DNA from: Treponema bryantii
GTDB taxonomy: Bacteria; Spirochaetota; Spirochaetia; Treponematales; Treponemataceae
Assembly: GCF_036492245.1 (NCBI RefSeq)
Contig: NZ_AP025286.1
Coordinates: forward strand, 2,976,001 to 3,040,000
Length of the DNA: 64,000 bases
Direction of reading: 5' to 3'
Both the position numbers and the translations under genes were made by a program. The notes beneath the pieces are model-generated. The model worked only from the letters and a program-made list of their open reading frames with translations, ran no database searches and was not told the origin of the DNA. The first letter of the stretch is position 1, and each line of letters begins with the position of its first letter. Shown here in pieces: positions 45,833 to 53,929 of the stretch.

Positions 45833-46510
45833 TTATTTTACCTCTATCTTCTCGATATTTCCATCACGTAAAAAAGCAATTTGTTTCATATATTCCAAAA
45901 TCAATTCATCGTGAGTGGCAAAAACAAATGTAGTACCTAACTTCTCATTCATTTCTCTCATGAGCGAAATAATCTGTTTTGAGTTTTCAGTATCCAGATT
46001 GGCAGTAGGTTCATCAGCAATTATTACAGGAGGCTTTCTTACAAGGGCTCTGGCTATAGATACTCTTTGTTGCTGTCCGCCAGATAACTCTCCCGGCTTA
46101 TGATATAAGTAATCTTTAAGTCCAACATTTTCAATTGCAAATTCAATTTTCTCTTTAATATTCTGTTTCTTTTCCCCTTGAATAAGAAGAGGAATCTCAA
46201 CGTTCTCATATACATTTAATTCTGGAATAAGATTATAATTCTGAAAGACAAACCCTAAATATCTTTTCCTAAATTCTGATCTTCCTTTTGCATCTAAAAC
46301 TCCAACATTTATATTATTAAGAAAATACTTTCCAGAATCTGGGATATCCAATAATCCAAGAATATTTAATAAAGTAGATTTTCCACTTCCAGACGGCCCC
46401 TTTAATGCAATAAAATCACCATCATTAATATTTAAAGATACCTCATTTAAAGCTATAACCTCATGAGCATCCCTTTTATATACCTTTCTTAATTTTTCTA
46501 CTTTTATCAT
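45833..46510 (-). CDS. LolD/MacB-type ABC transporter ATPase, NRPS cluster
   Basis: This 225-aa ATPase has GPSGSGKST (Walker A), the Q-loop in FVFQNYNLIPELNVYENVEIPLLIQ, the signature LSGGQQQR, Walker B VIIADEPTANLD and the switch His in FATHDE. The family drives extraction of lipids, lipoproteins or peptides by FtsX-type permeases without translocating them through a classical channel. Two such permeases lie immediately upstream in the operon. Confidence 0.95.
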   Translation of the reverse strand: MIKVEKLRKVYKRDAHEVIALNEVSLNINDGDFIALKGPSGSGKSTLLNILGLLDIPDSGKYFLNNINVGVLDAKGRSEFRKRYLGFVFQNYNLIPELNVYENVEIPLLIQGEKKQNIKEKIEFAIENVGLKDYLYHKPGELSGGQQQRVSIARALVRKPPVIIADEPTANLDTENSKQIISLMREMNEKLGTTFVFATHDELILEYMKQIAFLRDGNIEKIEVK

Positions 46511-46518
46511 GTAATCAC

Positions 46519-47259
46519 CTACTTAACATGTGCCTTTAAATATCCAACTGAAAACATTTCATCTGTAATTTCATATTCATCATCAAAATCTTTCATCTCA
46601 ACAATTGAATAATTACTTGTGTTCGATGAGTTTACCACCCTAAATCGAACATATTTCATTTTCCCATTTTCCTTATTTACCTCTTCTATTATTGATTCCT
46701 TAATTAACTGATCAGAATATGAATAGAATAATCTTTTAACAGGTAATAATGTTTCAACATCAATATATGTAATAATTTTGCTATAAGTACATCTTTTCTC
46801 TTTTGCCAATAAAGTAAGCTTATATACATTTTTACCATCTAATTCTGTTTCTTCGACAGTCTGAGTATTATATAAATACGATAACATTGAACTCATTACA
46901 TCTTCCTGCGATAAAACAGTTTGATAAAAATTTGTTCTTGCAGAAACCTGTTGTAATCTATCTGTCTTTCTAACATACATATAAATTGTTTTATCTAAGC
47001 GTAATTGTCCCTGTCCTTTCATAATAGCCGGATTATTATATATAACCAGATACTTACCATTTCCTTTTACATATGCATCCAAATCGTAGTACTGTTTTTT
47101 AATATTCTTCTCATAACTTTCAATTAGTAAATGAAATTTTGAAGTACTTGGAACATAAGCTAAATCAGATTTCTCTAATAGATTATCAGGGATTTCTGCA
47201 TTAGCAAAAAAACATAGAACCAGCGATACAACAATTAAAACGAATGATTTTTTTTTCAT
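46519..47259 (-). CDS. LolA-like outer-membrane lipoprotein-sorting protein, NRPS cluster
   Basis: This 246-aa periplasmic protein has a signal peptide ending FANAE. The mature sequence matches the pattern of LolA-like sorting proteins: YLVIYNNPAIMKGQGQLRLDKTIYMYVRKTDRLQQVSA, split by convention into the strand LVIYNNPAIMKGQG and IYMYVRKTDRLQQVS. VYKLTLLAKEK and YIDVETLLPVKRLFYS follow. Such proteins have an open beta-sheet hydrophobic cavity for acyl chains. Between permeases and ATPase, it likely ferries a hydrophobic cargo through the periplasm. Confidence 0.83.
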   Translation of the reverse strand: MKKKSFVLIVVSLVLCFFANAEIPDNLLEKSDLAYVPSTSKFHLLIESYEKNIKKQYYDLDAYVKGNGKYLVIYNNPAIMKGQGQLRLDKTIYMYVRKTDRLQQVSARTNFYQTVLSQEDVMSSMLSYLYNTQTVEETELDGKNVYKLTLLAKEKRCTYSKIITYIDVETLLPVKRLFYSYSDQLIKESIIEEVNKENGKMKYVRFRVVNSSNTSNYSIVEMKDFDDEYEITDEMFSVGYLKAHVK

Positions 47260-47273
47260 ACTATTCAGGTCTC

Positions 47274-48479
47274 CTATTCAGATGAAATAATATCTTTTAT
47301 ATGCATTTTTAAATATTTATTTGCACCCTGTAATGATGATAAGAGTACAAAAAAGAATGTTATACAAATCACACAAATCATTAAGTGGACAGGACAATTA
47401 ATAATAATTGTATTTCCACCTAACAAGGATACGAAATCCAGATGAGCAATACTTTTAATATGTACAAACGATAATAGATATTTAAAGACATTGAAAAAAA
47501 TAATTGCTAAAACAATTGAAAGAATATAAAAAAAACATGTTTCAAAGAAAACAATTAACAATATTTCTTTTGGCTGCATTCCAAATGCCAGATAGGTTGA
47601 TAATTCACTACGCCGCTTACGGAATTCCATAAAATACATATGCTTTATAGAAAGGAATAAAATAACAGCAATAATCATGATTATAAAAATCATTACTACT
47701 ATTAAAAAGATTCTATAATATGAAAACATCAAATAACTATTATCATTTTCAAAATCTGTTCTTGTAGAAATATTTGTCGTCTTCACATATTTTTTTTCAA
47801 AGTCATGTGCAATATCATGTAATTCAACATCACTAATAGTACTTTCAAAATAAATTTTTATATCTGTTGCAATTTCATTTAAAACTATTTCACAGGAATC
47901 TTCATATGGAATAAAAATTACATTGTCATACAAATATGGATTCCCAATATATATACCTGAAATTACAACTCTTAATGTATTCATAAAGCCATCATCAGCT
48001 GTATATTGAATTGTTATATAGTCACCAACTTTAGTTTTTAAAATCGATGCAGTTTTTACATCAATTAAACAACTTCCTCTTGAAAGAATTTCTGCCGGCT
48101 TTTCCACCCAACCAATAGTTTTTTCAAATTTCGGGAAATAAGATTTTTCAATTCCTTTACAAAGGGCATTACTATAAGATTCTAGACTGGAAAGAATTAC
48201 TGGCAATGTACATTCTTTATATATTTCAGATCTGCTTGATAAATTGTTATTAGAATCAATAACAACCTCAGATATATCTCCTTCTGTATATTTAGAATTT
48301 ATATATATATCGCCCTGATAATTATTTAAACATTCTAACATTTGGTTTCCAGCCCCTATAATAAGGCCAATAGAAAGAAGAAAGATTATGATGGAAGGAA
48401 ATATAAACCATACTTTTTTTAACATATCTTTTCGTCTAACACGAATATTTCTTACTGATGTAGAAATTTCAAACAGCAT
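47274..48479 (-). CDS. FtsX/LolCE-type ABC permease (second), NRPS cluster
   Basis: This 401-aa permease has one N-terminal membrane helix (about 22-45), a large periplasmic domain (about 46-250) and three C-terminal helices of an FtsX domain. The coupling region reads RRSELSTYLAFGMQPKEIL, typical of the MacB/LolC/LolE superfamily. It is paired with the 391-aa permease just upstream, suggesting a heterodimer of LolC/LolE type. Its start codon is 7 nt from the upstream stop with a weak AAGAAG Shine-Dalgarno. Confidence 0.88.
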   Translation of the reverse strand: MLFEISTSVRNIRVRRKDMLKKVWFIFPSIIIFLLSIGLIIGAGNQMLECLNNYQGDIYINSKYTEGDISEVVIDSNNNLSSRSEIYKECTLPVILSSLESYSNALCKGIEKSYFPKFEKTIGWVEKPAEILSRGSCLIDVKTASILKTKVGDYITIQYTADDGFMNTLRVVISGIYIGNPYLYDNVIFIPYEDSCEIVLNEIATDIKIYFESTISDVELHDIAHDFEKKYVKTTNISTRTDFENDNSYLMFSYYRIFLIVVMIFIIMIIAVILFLSIKHMYFMEFRKRRSELSTYLAFGMQPKEILLIVFFETCFFYILSIVLAIIFFNVFKYLLSFVHIKSIAHLDFVSLLGGNTIIINCPVHLMICVICITFFFVLLSSLQGANKYLKMHIKDIISSE

Positions 48480-48485
48480 TCTTCT

Positions 48486-49661
48486 TTATTCCTTATCAAT
48501 ATTTTTTAACGATATATTCCTAATATTTATAACTACAGTTTTCGCAGCACCAAATACCAGCAATGCTAAAAAAACTAGAATGATGCTTAAAAACAGGTAA
48601 AAATCTGTTTTTACAATAAACTGGGATGATGACATTAACATTTCTGTTGAGACATCAATGCTATAAAATCCAAGAGCATTAAAACCTTTAATAATCAAAT
48701 AGCTTAGTATTACTCCAATAAGGCAGTTATAAAGAAAATATATAATCAGCTCAGAAAAGATTTTTATTCCAATAGAAAGAGGAGAGGCACCAAAGGTCAG
48801 ATATACAACAATTTCTTTATTCTTTTCTTTCAAAATTAATTTTGCATTTGAAATAATATTAATAAATAAGAATACTCCGAGACTAAATAAAATAAGAATT
48901 TCAAGAATTAAAATCGCTGATGTAACCAGGCGACTTATAGAAAACATCTTTTTGCCTTTTATAAAAGTGTAATCACCTTTAATGAACAAAGAACTATCTA
49001 CATCTGTAAGAACTTCATTTACTTCGTCATCATCACAGCAACATATTTTTCTTAATGATTCTAAAGGAACATAAGAAATATTATCTCCAAAAAGAGCTCC
49101 TACATTACCAAATGATATATACCCAACAAGTTTCATTACTTCATACGAAGGATATCCATCTTTTGTCATTAGAGTTATATATACATCGTCACCTAATTCA
49201 ACTCCAATCGTAGAAGCTGTTGAATAAGTCAGAAGTATTTCATTAGCATCAGGATTAAACTCTCTTCCCTCTTCAATTTCAATATGATTTCCAAAAGAAA
49301 ATTCTTCTGCTTCTATTCCACATAAAATTGTTGGAAGGCTCTGTTTATTCTCTATCAATGCCTGGAGTCTAATTCTTGGAGTAAAATCTCTATTTTTATT
49401 TTGTTTGCTTAAGAAGTCTGAATAATTAAAATACTTTTCAAAAGAAGGTGGGGAATAAAAATCTACAAACTCATCATCATAGACAGAAACTATATTTCCT
49501 CCAACCAATGAATCAACCCAAAAACTTTGTACGTTTGTCTTCATCTGTTGCAGTAAGGAAATAAGAAAAACTATTACTACATAACAAATAATAAGAATAA
49601 GCGAAAAACTCTTATGGCGGTTTCTGATTCTCCAGAATCCTTTTAAAACATTTTTAAACAT
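48486..49661 (-). CDS. FtsX/LolCE-type ABC permease (first), NRPS cluster
   Basis: This 391-aa permease has the same layout: an N-terminal helix (about 18-38), a periplasmic domain to about 245, and three terminal helices. The cytoplasmic coupling loop EKNKEIVVYLTFGASPLSIG matches the family. It differs strongly in sequence from the second permease, fitting a heterodimeric exporter energised by the LolD-like ATPase. Nothing in it names the cargo. Confidence 0.87.
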   Translation of the reverse strand: MFKNVLKGFWRIRNRHKSFSLILIICYVVIVFLISLLQQMKTNVQSFWVDSLVGGNIVSVYDDEFVDFYSPPSFEKYFNYSDFLSKQNKNRDFTPRIRLQALIENKQSLPTILCGIEAEEFSFGNHIEIEEGREFNPDANEILLTYSTASTIGVELGDDVYITLMTKDGYPSYEVMKLVGYISFGNVGALFGDNISYVPLESLRKICCCDDDEVNEVLTDVDSSLFIKGDYTFIKGKKMFSISRLVTSAILILEILILFSLGVFLFINIISNAKLILKEKNKEIVVYLTFGASPLSIGIKIFSELIIYFLYNCLIGVILSYLIIKGFNALGFYSIDVSTEMLMSSSQFIVKTDFYLFLSIILVFLALLVFGAAKTVVINIRNISLKNIDKE

Positions 49662-49691
49662 AATTTAACTTTTTTTAAAGTTTGTTATGCA

Positions 49692-50675
49692 TTAAAAGTA
49701 GTGAGCCCATTGCATAACAAGACCATTAAAAATCCATTCATCTCCAACTTTATATTTTTTTATTTTCCCAGATATATTTGAACTATTATCCATATACAAT
49801 CTGCGACTTGAAATTGAGGAAGAAATTTGAAATTCATTAAACTTATTACCTGCGATTAAAAGCTGCAAACTAAAAGCCTTTGTAACATAATTACCATCAA
49901 AAGCTTGATTATAATCGCCATAATCGTTCCCATCATAATGTCCTGCAATTGTATAGGAACAACCAATTCTCTTTATGATTTTTGGTAAATCGTAACCTAA
50001 ATAAAATGTAAGTGAATATTGCCAACCATTTACATTATCAAAAGTTCCTTGCCACTGCCAAATTTCTTTATTATCTACAGAAGTCAGGGCTTCATATTTA
50101 TTTGTATAACTCAACATTGTAAGAACATGAGTCCATTCTCCAGGAAATAAAAACCCAAAATCAAATTGAAAATTAGCCTGCATTATAAAATCATATTTCC
50201 ACGTTGAAAAAGGATTAGAAGGTTCGTAAAGTTCTCTTTCTTCATCATACCTTGCAACTCCATAATTACCTGCTAAATTCCAACCGGTTCCTAAAGTGCC
50301 ACCACAAATAAAATTCATAACTGGAGAGGGAGAAAAAATAACTGCAAGTTGATTATCAAATGTAATTGGAGTTAAAGTTGGACCTGCAATAAAAGAAATA
50401 TTTGCATCTGAGAAAATAATACTGCTACCTAAATCTAATGGTATAGAATACTTAACAACAAACTGGCCAAATGGAACAGGTATTCCAAAACCTTTTATTG
50501 GCGCAAAGCGATTTTTATTTTCATTTACTGTTTCATTTGCATAAGAAGGTGCTATTTGTAAGCCTAAAGAAGAAATGTAACTAAAACCAGATTTAGAATT
50601 ATTATCTCCCTCTTCACTTACAGCAAAAAAAGAAAAGCACAATATAATACATATACTTGTAAATACTTTTTTCAT
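49692..50675 (-). CDS. Predicted outer-membrane protein, first gene of the NRPS cluster
   Basis: This 327-aa protein has a signal peptide (cleavage near AVSE, residue 20). The mature sequence is rich in Gly, Tyr and Trp with alternating strands (WQYSLTFYLGYDLP, CSYTIAGHYDGNDYGDYN, KAFSLQLLIAG) and ends with aromatic AHYF. The terminal Phe is the usual signal for barrel insertion. It is the first gene of the cluster after the 324-bp control region and is probably the outer-membrane end of the export path. The function is inferred. Confidence 0.7.
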   Translation of the reverse strand: MKKVFTSICIILCFSFFAVSEEGDNNSKSGFSYISSLGLQIAPSYANETVNENKNRFAPIKGFGIPVPFGQFVVKYSIPLDLGSSIIFSDANISFIAGPTLTPITFDNQLAVIFSPSPVMNFICGGTLGTGWNLAGNYGVARYDEERELYEPSNPFSTWKYDFIMQANFQFDFGFLFPGEWTHVLTMLSYTNKYEALTSVDNKEIWQWQGTFDNVNGWQYSLTFYLGYDLPKIIKRIGCSYTIAGHYDGNDYGDYNQAFDGNYVTKAFSLQLLIAGNKFNEFQISSSISSRRLYMDNSSNISGKIKKYKVGDEWIFNGLVMQWAHYF

Positions 50676-50999
50676 AGCTACTCACTCTTTGATTTTTTTA
50701 TAAATAAGAATTTCTAACAAAAGTACATCTTTGCCAAATAACTTTTATTAATTTTCTTTGTTTACTTATAATTTTTTTTTATATTTTTAAGAATAAAAAT
50801 TCAACAAAAAAAAACTAATTAAATAACCATTTATGACAAATGTCATAGCAAAAAGTTATAAAATATGACAAATGTCACAGCAATATTGCTTTAGTCATAT
50901 GAAGGTGAAACCAAAATTTTGATTTATTTCTAAGTTTTTATAAATAACTGTAATAAAATTTAACTCGGCAGAGATTTATATTTCTGATATATTAGTTCT
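50676..50999. promoter_or_regulatory. Intergenic control region of the NRPS cluster and HAD gene
   Basis: This 324-bp AT-rich gap separates divergent units. TATGACAAATGTCATA (50832-50847, arms TATGACA/TGTCATA) and TATGACAAATGTCACA (50864-50879) are inverted repeats with a start-to-start distance of 32 bp, about three helical turns, so a dimeric regulator could bind both on one face. On the plus strand an extended -10 TGATATATT (50985-50993) ends 6 nt before the HAD start codon. No convincing minus-strand -35/-10 pair could be fixed for the cluster. Confidence 0.65.
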
Positions 51000-51695
51000 A
51001 TGAAATTCTCTCATCTGCTTTTTGATATGGACAATACACTTTATCCTGCAAGTTCTGATATGGATAAGGGGATTACACGCCGAATGCTCGAATGTGTAGC
51101 TGATTTTTTTCATTGTGATATGGACAAGGCAATTGCTTTACGCGCAGAAAGAATTGTCCATTACTCTACAACCCTTGAATGGCTCCGGGCAGAAGGTATG
51201 TCTGATATAGAAGGATTTCTTGCACATGTTCATCCTGACAATGAAGCTGATGAACTTTTACCACAGCCAAAACTGCGGGACTTTCTTATTTCCCTAAATA
51301 TGCCGATGTCTATTCTTACAAATGCGCCTCATGAACATGCAGACCGCATACTTGGTAAACTTGGAGTTGCAGATCTTTTTGAAGCAGTAACTGATATTCG
51401 TGATGCAAACTTTAACGGAAAACCTTATCCAGATGCATTTATGGCAGCTTTGAAAAAAGCTGGAGCATCTCTTGAAGATACCTTATTCCTGGATGATATG
51501 CAGAAATATACTGACGGCTGGGTTGCACTTGGCGGAACAGCAATTCTGATTGGCGACAAAAATGGTAAGCCGCTTAAAGCAGATGCCCGTTCAATGATTG
51601 AAGCCCGCAAAGCAAACACAAGTGGAAAAGAAGGACAGACTATCAGAATGAATTCCATTTATGAACTTCCAGATTTTCTTGCTGAAAACAAATAA
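51000..51695 (+). CDS. HAD-superfamily phosphatase, pyrimidine 5'-nucleotidase-like
   Basis: This 231-aa HAD enzyme has the nucleophile motif FDMDNTLYPASSDM, the Thr/Ser motif II in MSILTNAPHEHA, the Lys in GKPYPDAF and the acidic motif LFLDDMQKYTDG. DNTLYP plus the small cap fits the SDT1/PHM8-type pyrimidine nucleotidase subfamily, which dephosphorylates UMP/CMP or related phosphates. Exact substrates are not readable. It starts 6 nt after a -10 box without Shine-Dalgarno and is followed after 18 nt by a PfkB-family kinase gene. Confidence 0.85.
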   Translation: MKFSHLLFDMDNTLYPASSDMDKGITRRMLECVADFFHCDMDKAIALRAERIVHYSTTLEWLRAEGMSDIEGFLAHVHPDNEADELLPQPKLRDFLISLNMPMSILTNAPHEHADRILGKLGVADLFEAVTDIRDANFNGKPYPDAFMAALKKAGASLEDTLFLDDMQKYTDGWVALGGTAILIGDKNGKPLKADARSMIEARKANTSGKEGQTIRMNSIYELPDFLAENK

Positions 51696-51713
51696 TCTAA
51701 AGGCGATAATTAT

Positions 51714-52634
51714 ATGAAGATTTTATGTATTTGTTTAAGTTCAACCCTTCAGCGTACAATTTCCTTTAAGGAACTGAAGCTTACTGAAGTGAACCGCTCA
51801 CAGAATTATCGTCTGGATGCTTCTGGAAAGGCAGTAAACTCGGCTCGAGTTTTGAACCAGCTTGAAAAAGGAACTGCAACGGTTGTTTGTCCTCTCGGAG
51901 AAAAGAATCTTTCCGCATTTACTGATGCTGCTGCAACTGATGAACTGGAACTATGCTATGTAACAATTCCCGGTAATACCCGTGAATGCTGGACATTACT
52001 TGACCGCACAGCAGATACAACTACAGAACTTGTTGTCGGAGAGCCAGTTTTAGATAACGAAGATGATTTGAAAGCTGTTTCTGCTGCTGAAATCAAAATG
52101 CTTAAGTTTATCAATGATGCACTGCCACAGGTTGATGCAGTCCTTCTTGCAGGAAGCCGTCCAAAAATCTGGAGTGATGATTTATATGCTACAATCTGCG
52201 GAATGACACATGATGCCGGTAAGATTTTCTTAGCCGATTATATTGGCGATGATATGAAGCGAACACTTGCTTCATCAGTTCCAGACATCATCAAAATCAA
52301 TGAAGAAGAATTCCGTGCCACATTCCCTGAAATGGCAGACAAAAATCTAGAACAGGCAATTACAGAAAAAAGCCGTGAACTCAATAACATCATCGTAATT
52401 ACCAGAGGCAAAGATTCTACACTGGCCGCAGATTGCGGTCACTTCTTTGAGTGCCCGACAGAAAAAGTTACTCCACTCAATACAACAGCCTGTGGTGACA
52501 GCTTTAATGCAGGTTTTCTTTACGAATATATAAAAACACATGATATTAACGCAGCCCTTAAAAAAGGTACCTGGTGTGCTGCCAGAAATGCTGAAAATGA
52601 GGCCCCTGGTACACTAGGTAATACTGCCGATTGA
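51714..52634 (+). CDS. PfkB/ribokinase-family sugar kinase, 1-phosphofructokinase-like
   Basis: This 306-aa kinase has N-terminal ICLSSTLQRTISF, the substrate region ASGKAVNSARVL (GKGxNxA-like) and C-terminal NTTACGDSFNAGFLYEY, where the normal GAGD anion hole reads ACGD with the catalytic Asp kept. The order and length fit the 1-phosphofructokinase or tagatose-6-phosphate kinase branch. The altered motif leaves open a different phospho-sugar. It is co-transcribed with the HAD phosphatase; a phosphorylation-dephosphorylation pair is possible. Confidence 0.8.
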   Translation: MKILCICLSSTLQRTISFKELKLTEVNRSQNYRLDASGKAVNSARVLNQLEKGTATVVCPLGEKNLSAFTDAAATDELELCYVTIPGNTRECWTLLDRTADTTTELVVGEPVLDNEDDLKAVSAAEIKMLKFINDALPQVDAVLLAGSRPKIWSDDLYATICGMTHDAGKIFLADYIGDDMKRTLASSVPDIIKINEEEFRATFPEMADKNLEQAITEKSRELNNIIVITRGKDSTLAADCGHFFECPTEKVTPLNTTACGDSFNAGFLYEYIKTHDINAALKKGTWCAARNAENEAPGTLGNTAD

Positions 52635-52659
52635 AAAAACATCTTCTAGATAATATAAT
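52631..52659 (+). promoter_or_regulatory. Sigma-70 promoter of the GH43 gene
   Basis: TTGAAA (52631-52636), a 17-nt spacer and TATAAT (52654-52659) form a near-perfect promoter. The -35 overlaps the stop codon of the upstream kinase gene. Confidence 0.82.
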
Positions 52660-52668
52660 GACTAAAAT

Positions 52669-52686
52669 TAGGCAACCGGTTGCCTA
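52669..52686. promoter_or_regulatory. LacI-family operator upstream of GH43
   Basis: TAGGCAACCGGTTGCCTA is an 18-bp perfect palindrome with the central CCGG typical of LacI/GalR sites. It begins 9 nt after the -10, covering the start of transcription, which suits a repressor that blocks initiation until a sugar inducer binds. No lacI-type gene is in the window. Confidence 0.85.
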
Positions 52687-52735
52687 GGATAAAATACCAG
52701 AAATTTGGCCATTATTGGCCATACAGGAGATTTTT

Positions 52736-53710
52736 ATGAGTATCGAAAAAAAGCCGCTTGTAAATGACCTTTACACAGCTGACCCTTCAGCACATGTTTT
52801 CAATGGTAAGATTTATATTTACCCATCTCATGATGAAGACATCGACGTAGAAAACAATGACAACGGCGACCAGTATGATATGAAAGACTATCACGTTTAT
52901 GAAATGAAAGACACAGAAACTTATCCACGCGACTGTGGTTGTGTTTTCACTCTCAAGGACGTAAAGTGGGCAAGCAAGCAGCTTTGGGCTCCTGACTGTG
53001 CAGAAAAAGACGGAAAATATTTTTTCTATTTCCCAGCACGCGACAAGAATGGAATGTTCCGTGTAGGTGTTGCAGTTGGTGATAAGCCGGAAGGTCCTTT
53101 CACTCCAGAAGATGACTACATCCAGGGAACTTACAGTATTGACCCATGCTGTTTCCAGGATACAGACAATAAATACTATCTTACAATGGGTGGTCTCTGG
53201 GGAGGCCAGCTCGACCAGTACCGCAACAACAAATGGAGCGCAGACAATAAAGAACCACAGGGAAAAGAACCTGCTTGTACTCCAAAAATTGCTCTTCTCA
53301 AAGACAATATGACAGAACTTGCTGAAGAACTCCGCGACCTCGTAATCGTAGATGAAAATGGTGATCCACTTACTGGTGGTGATGATGTTCGCCGTTACTT
53401 CGAAGATCCATGGTTGTTCAAGAAGGGTGATACATACTACTTCACATACTCAACTGGTACTTCTCACCTCTTGTGCTATGCAACAAGTAAGAATGTTTAC
53501 GGACCTTACACATACGGCGGATGTATTCTTTCTCCAGTTCTGGGATGGACAACACACCACTCAATTATTGAATACAACGGAAAATGGTACCTCTTCTACC
53601 ATGACTGTGAGCGTTCAAAGGGTGTAAATCAGAAGCGTAACGTAAAGTTCCGCGAGCTTACATTCAAGCCAGACGGAAAAATTCAGACAATGGACGGATT
53701 TGACCGCTAA
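52736..53710 (+). CDS. Glycoside hydrolase family 43 (xylosidase/arabinofuranosidase type)
   Basis: This five-bladed-propeller hydrolase has 324 aa. Family residues are visible: the base Asp in LYTADPSAHVF, the pKa-tuning Asp in SIDPCCFQDTDNKYYL and the acid region in YFEDPWLFKKGDTYYF. The C-terminal THHSIIEYNGKWYLFYHD is a typical last blade. It lacks a signal peptide, so it probably acts in the cytoplasm on imported arabinoxylo-oligosaccharides. I chose ATG 52736 for GGAG about 8 nt upstream; an in-frame TTG at 52715 lies before that site. Xylosidase versus arabinofuranosidase cannot be decided. Confidence 0.88.
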   Translation: MSIEKKPLVNDLYTADPSAHVFNGKIYIYPSHDEDIDVENNDNGDQYDMKDYHVYEMKDTETYPRDCGCVFTLKDVKWASKQLWAPDCAEKDGKYFFYFPARDKNGMFRVGVAVGDKPEGPFTPEDDYIQGTYSIDPCCFQDTDNKYYLTMGGLWGGQLDQYRNNKWSADNKEPQGKEPACTPKIALLKDNMTELAEELRDLVIVDENGDPLTGGDDVRRYFEDPWLFKKGDTYYFTYSTGTSHLLCYATSKNVYGPYTYGGCILSPVLGWTTHHSIIEYNGKWYLFYHDCERSKGVNQKRNVKFRELTFKPDGKIQTMDGFDR

Positions 53711-53846
53711 GTCATAAAAAGTCATTCTGCACTTGTTTTTTGCAAATTTTAGATATAAAATTAATAATATGTTATATCTAAAAGTTAATTTATATCATGC
53801 AAAAAATAAAAACAGAATTAATTTCTTTTCAGAATAATATGGAATC

Positions 53847-53886
53847 AAAAGGCCATGGTTTACAATTATGTAAGCCATGGCTTTTT
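53847..53886 (+). terminator. Terminator-like hairpin between GH43 and the BspA-like gene
   Basis: AAAAGGCCATGGTTTAC and GTAAGCCATGGCTTTTT pair with two mismatches around AATTAT, ending in a T-run. It is 136 nt past the GH43 stop and 30 nt before the next Shine-Dalgarno, so it may end the GH43 transcript or attenuate the lipoprotein gene. The 53711-53846 stretch shows no gene. Confidence 0.75.
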
Positions 53887-53929
53887 ATATTATAAAGTTT
53901 CGAATTTATTCGAAAAAAGGAGTTGTTTT

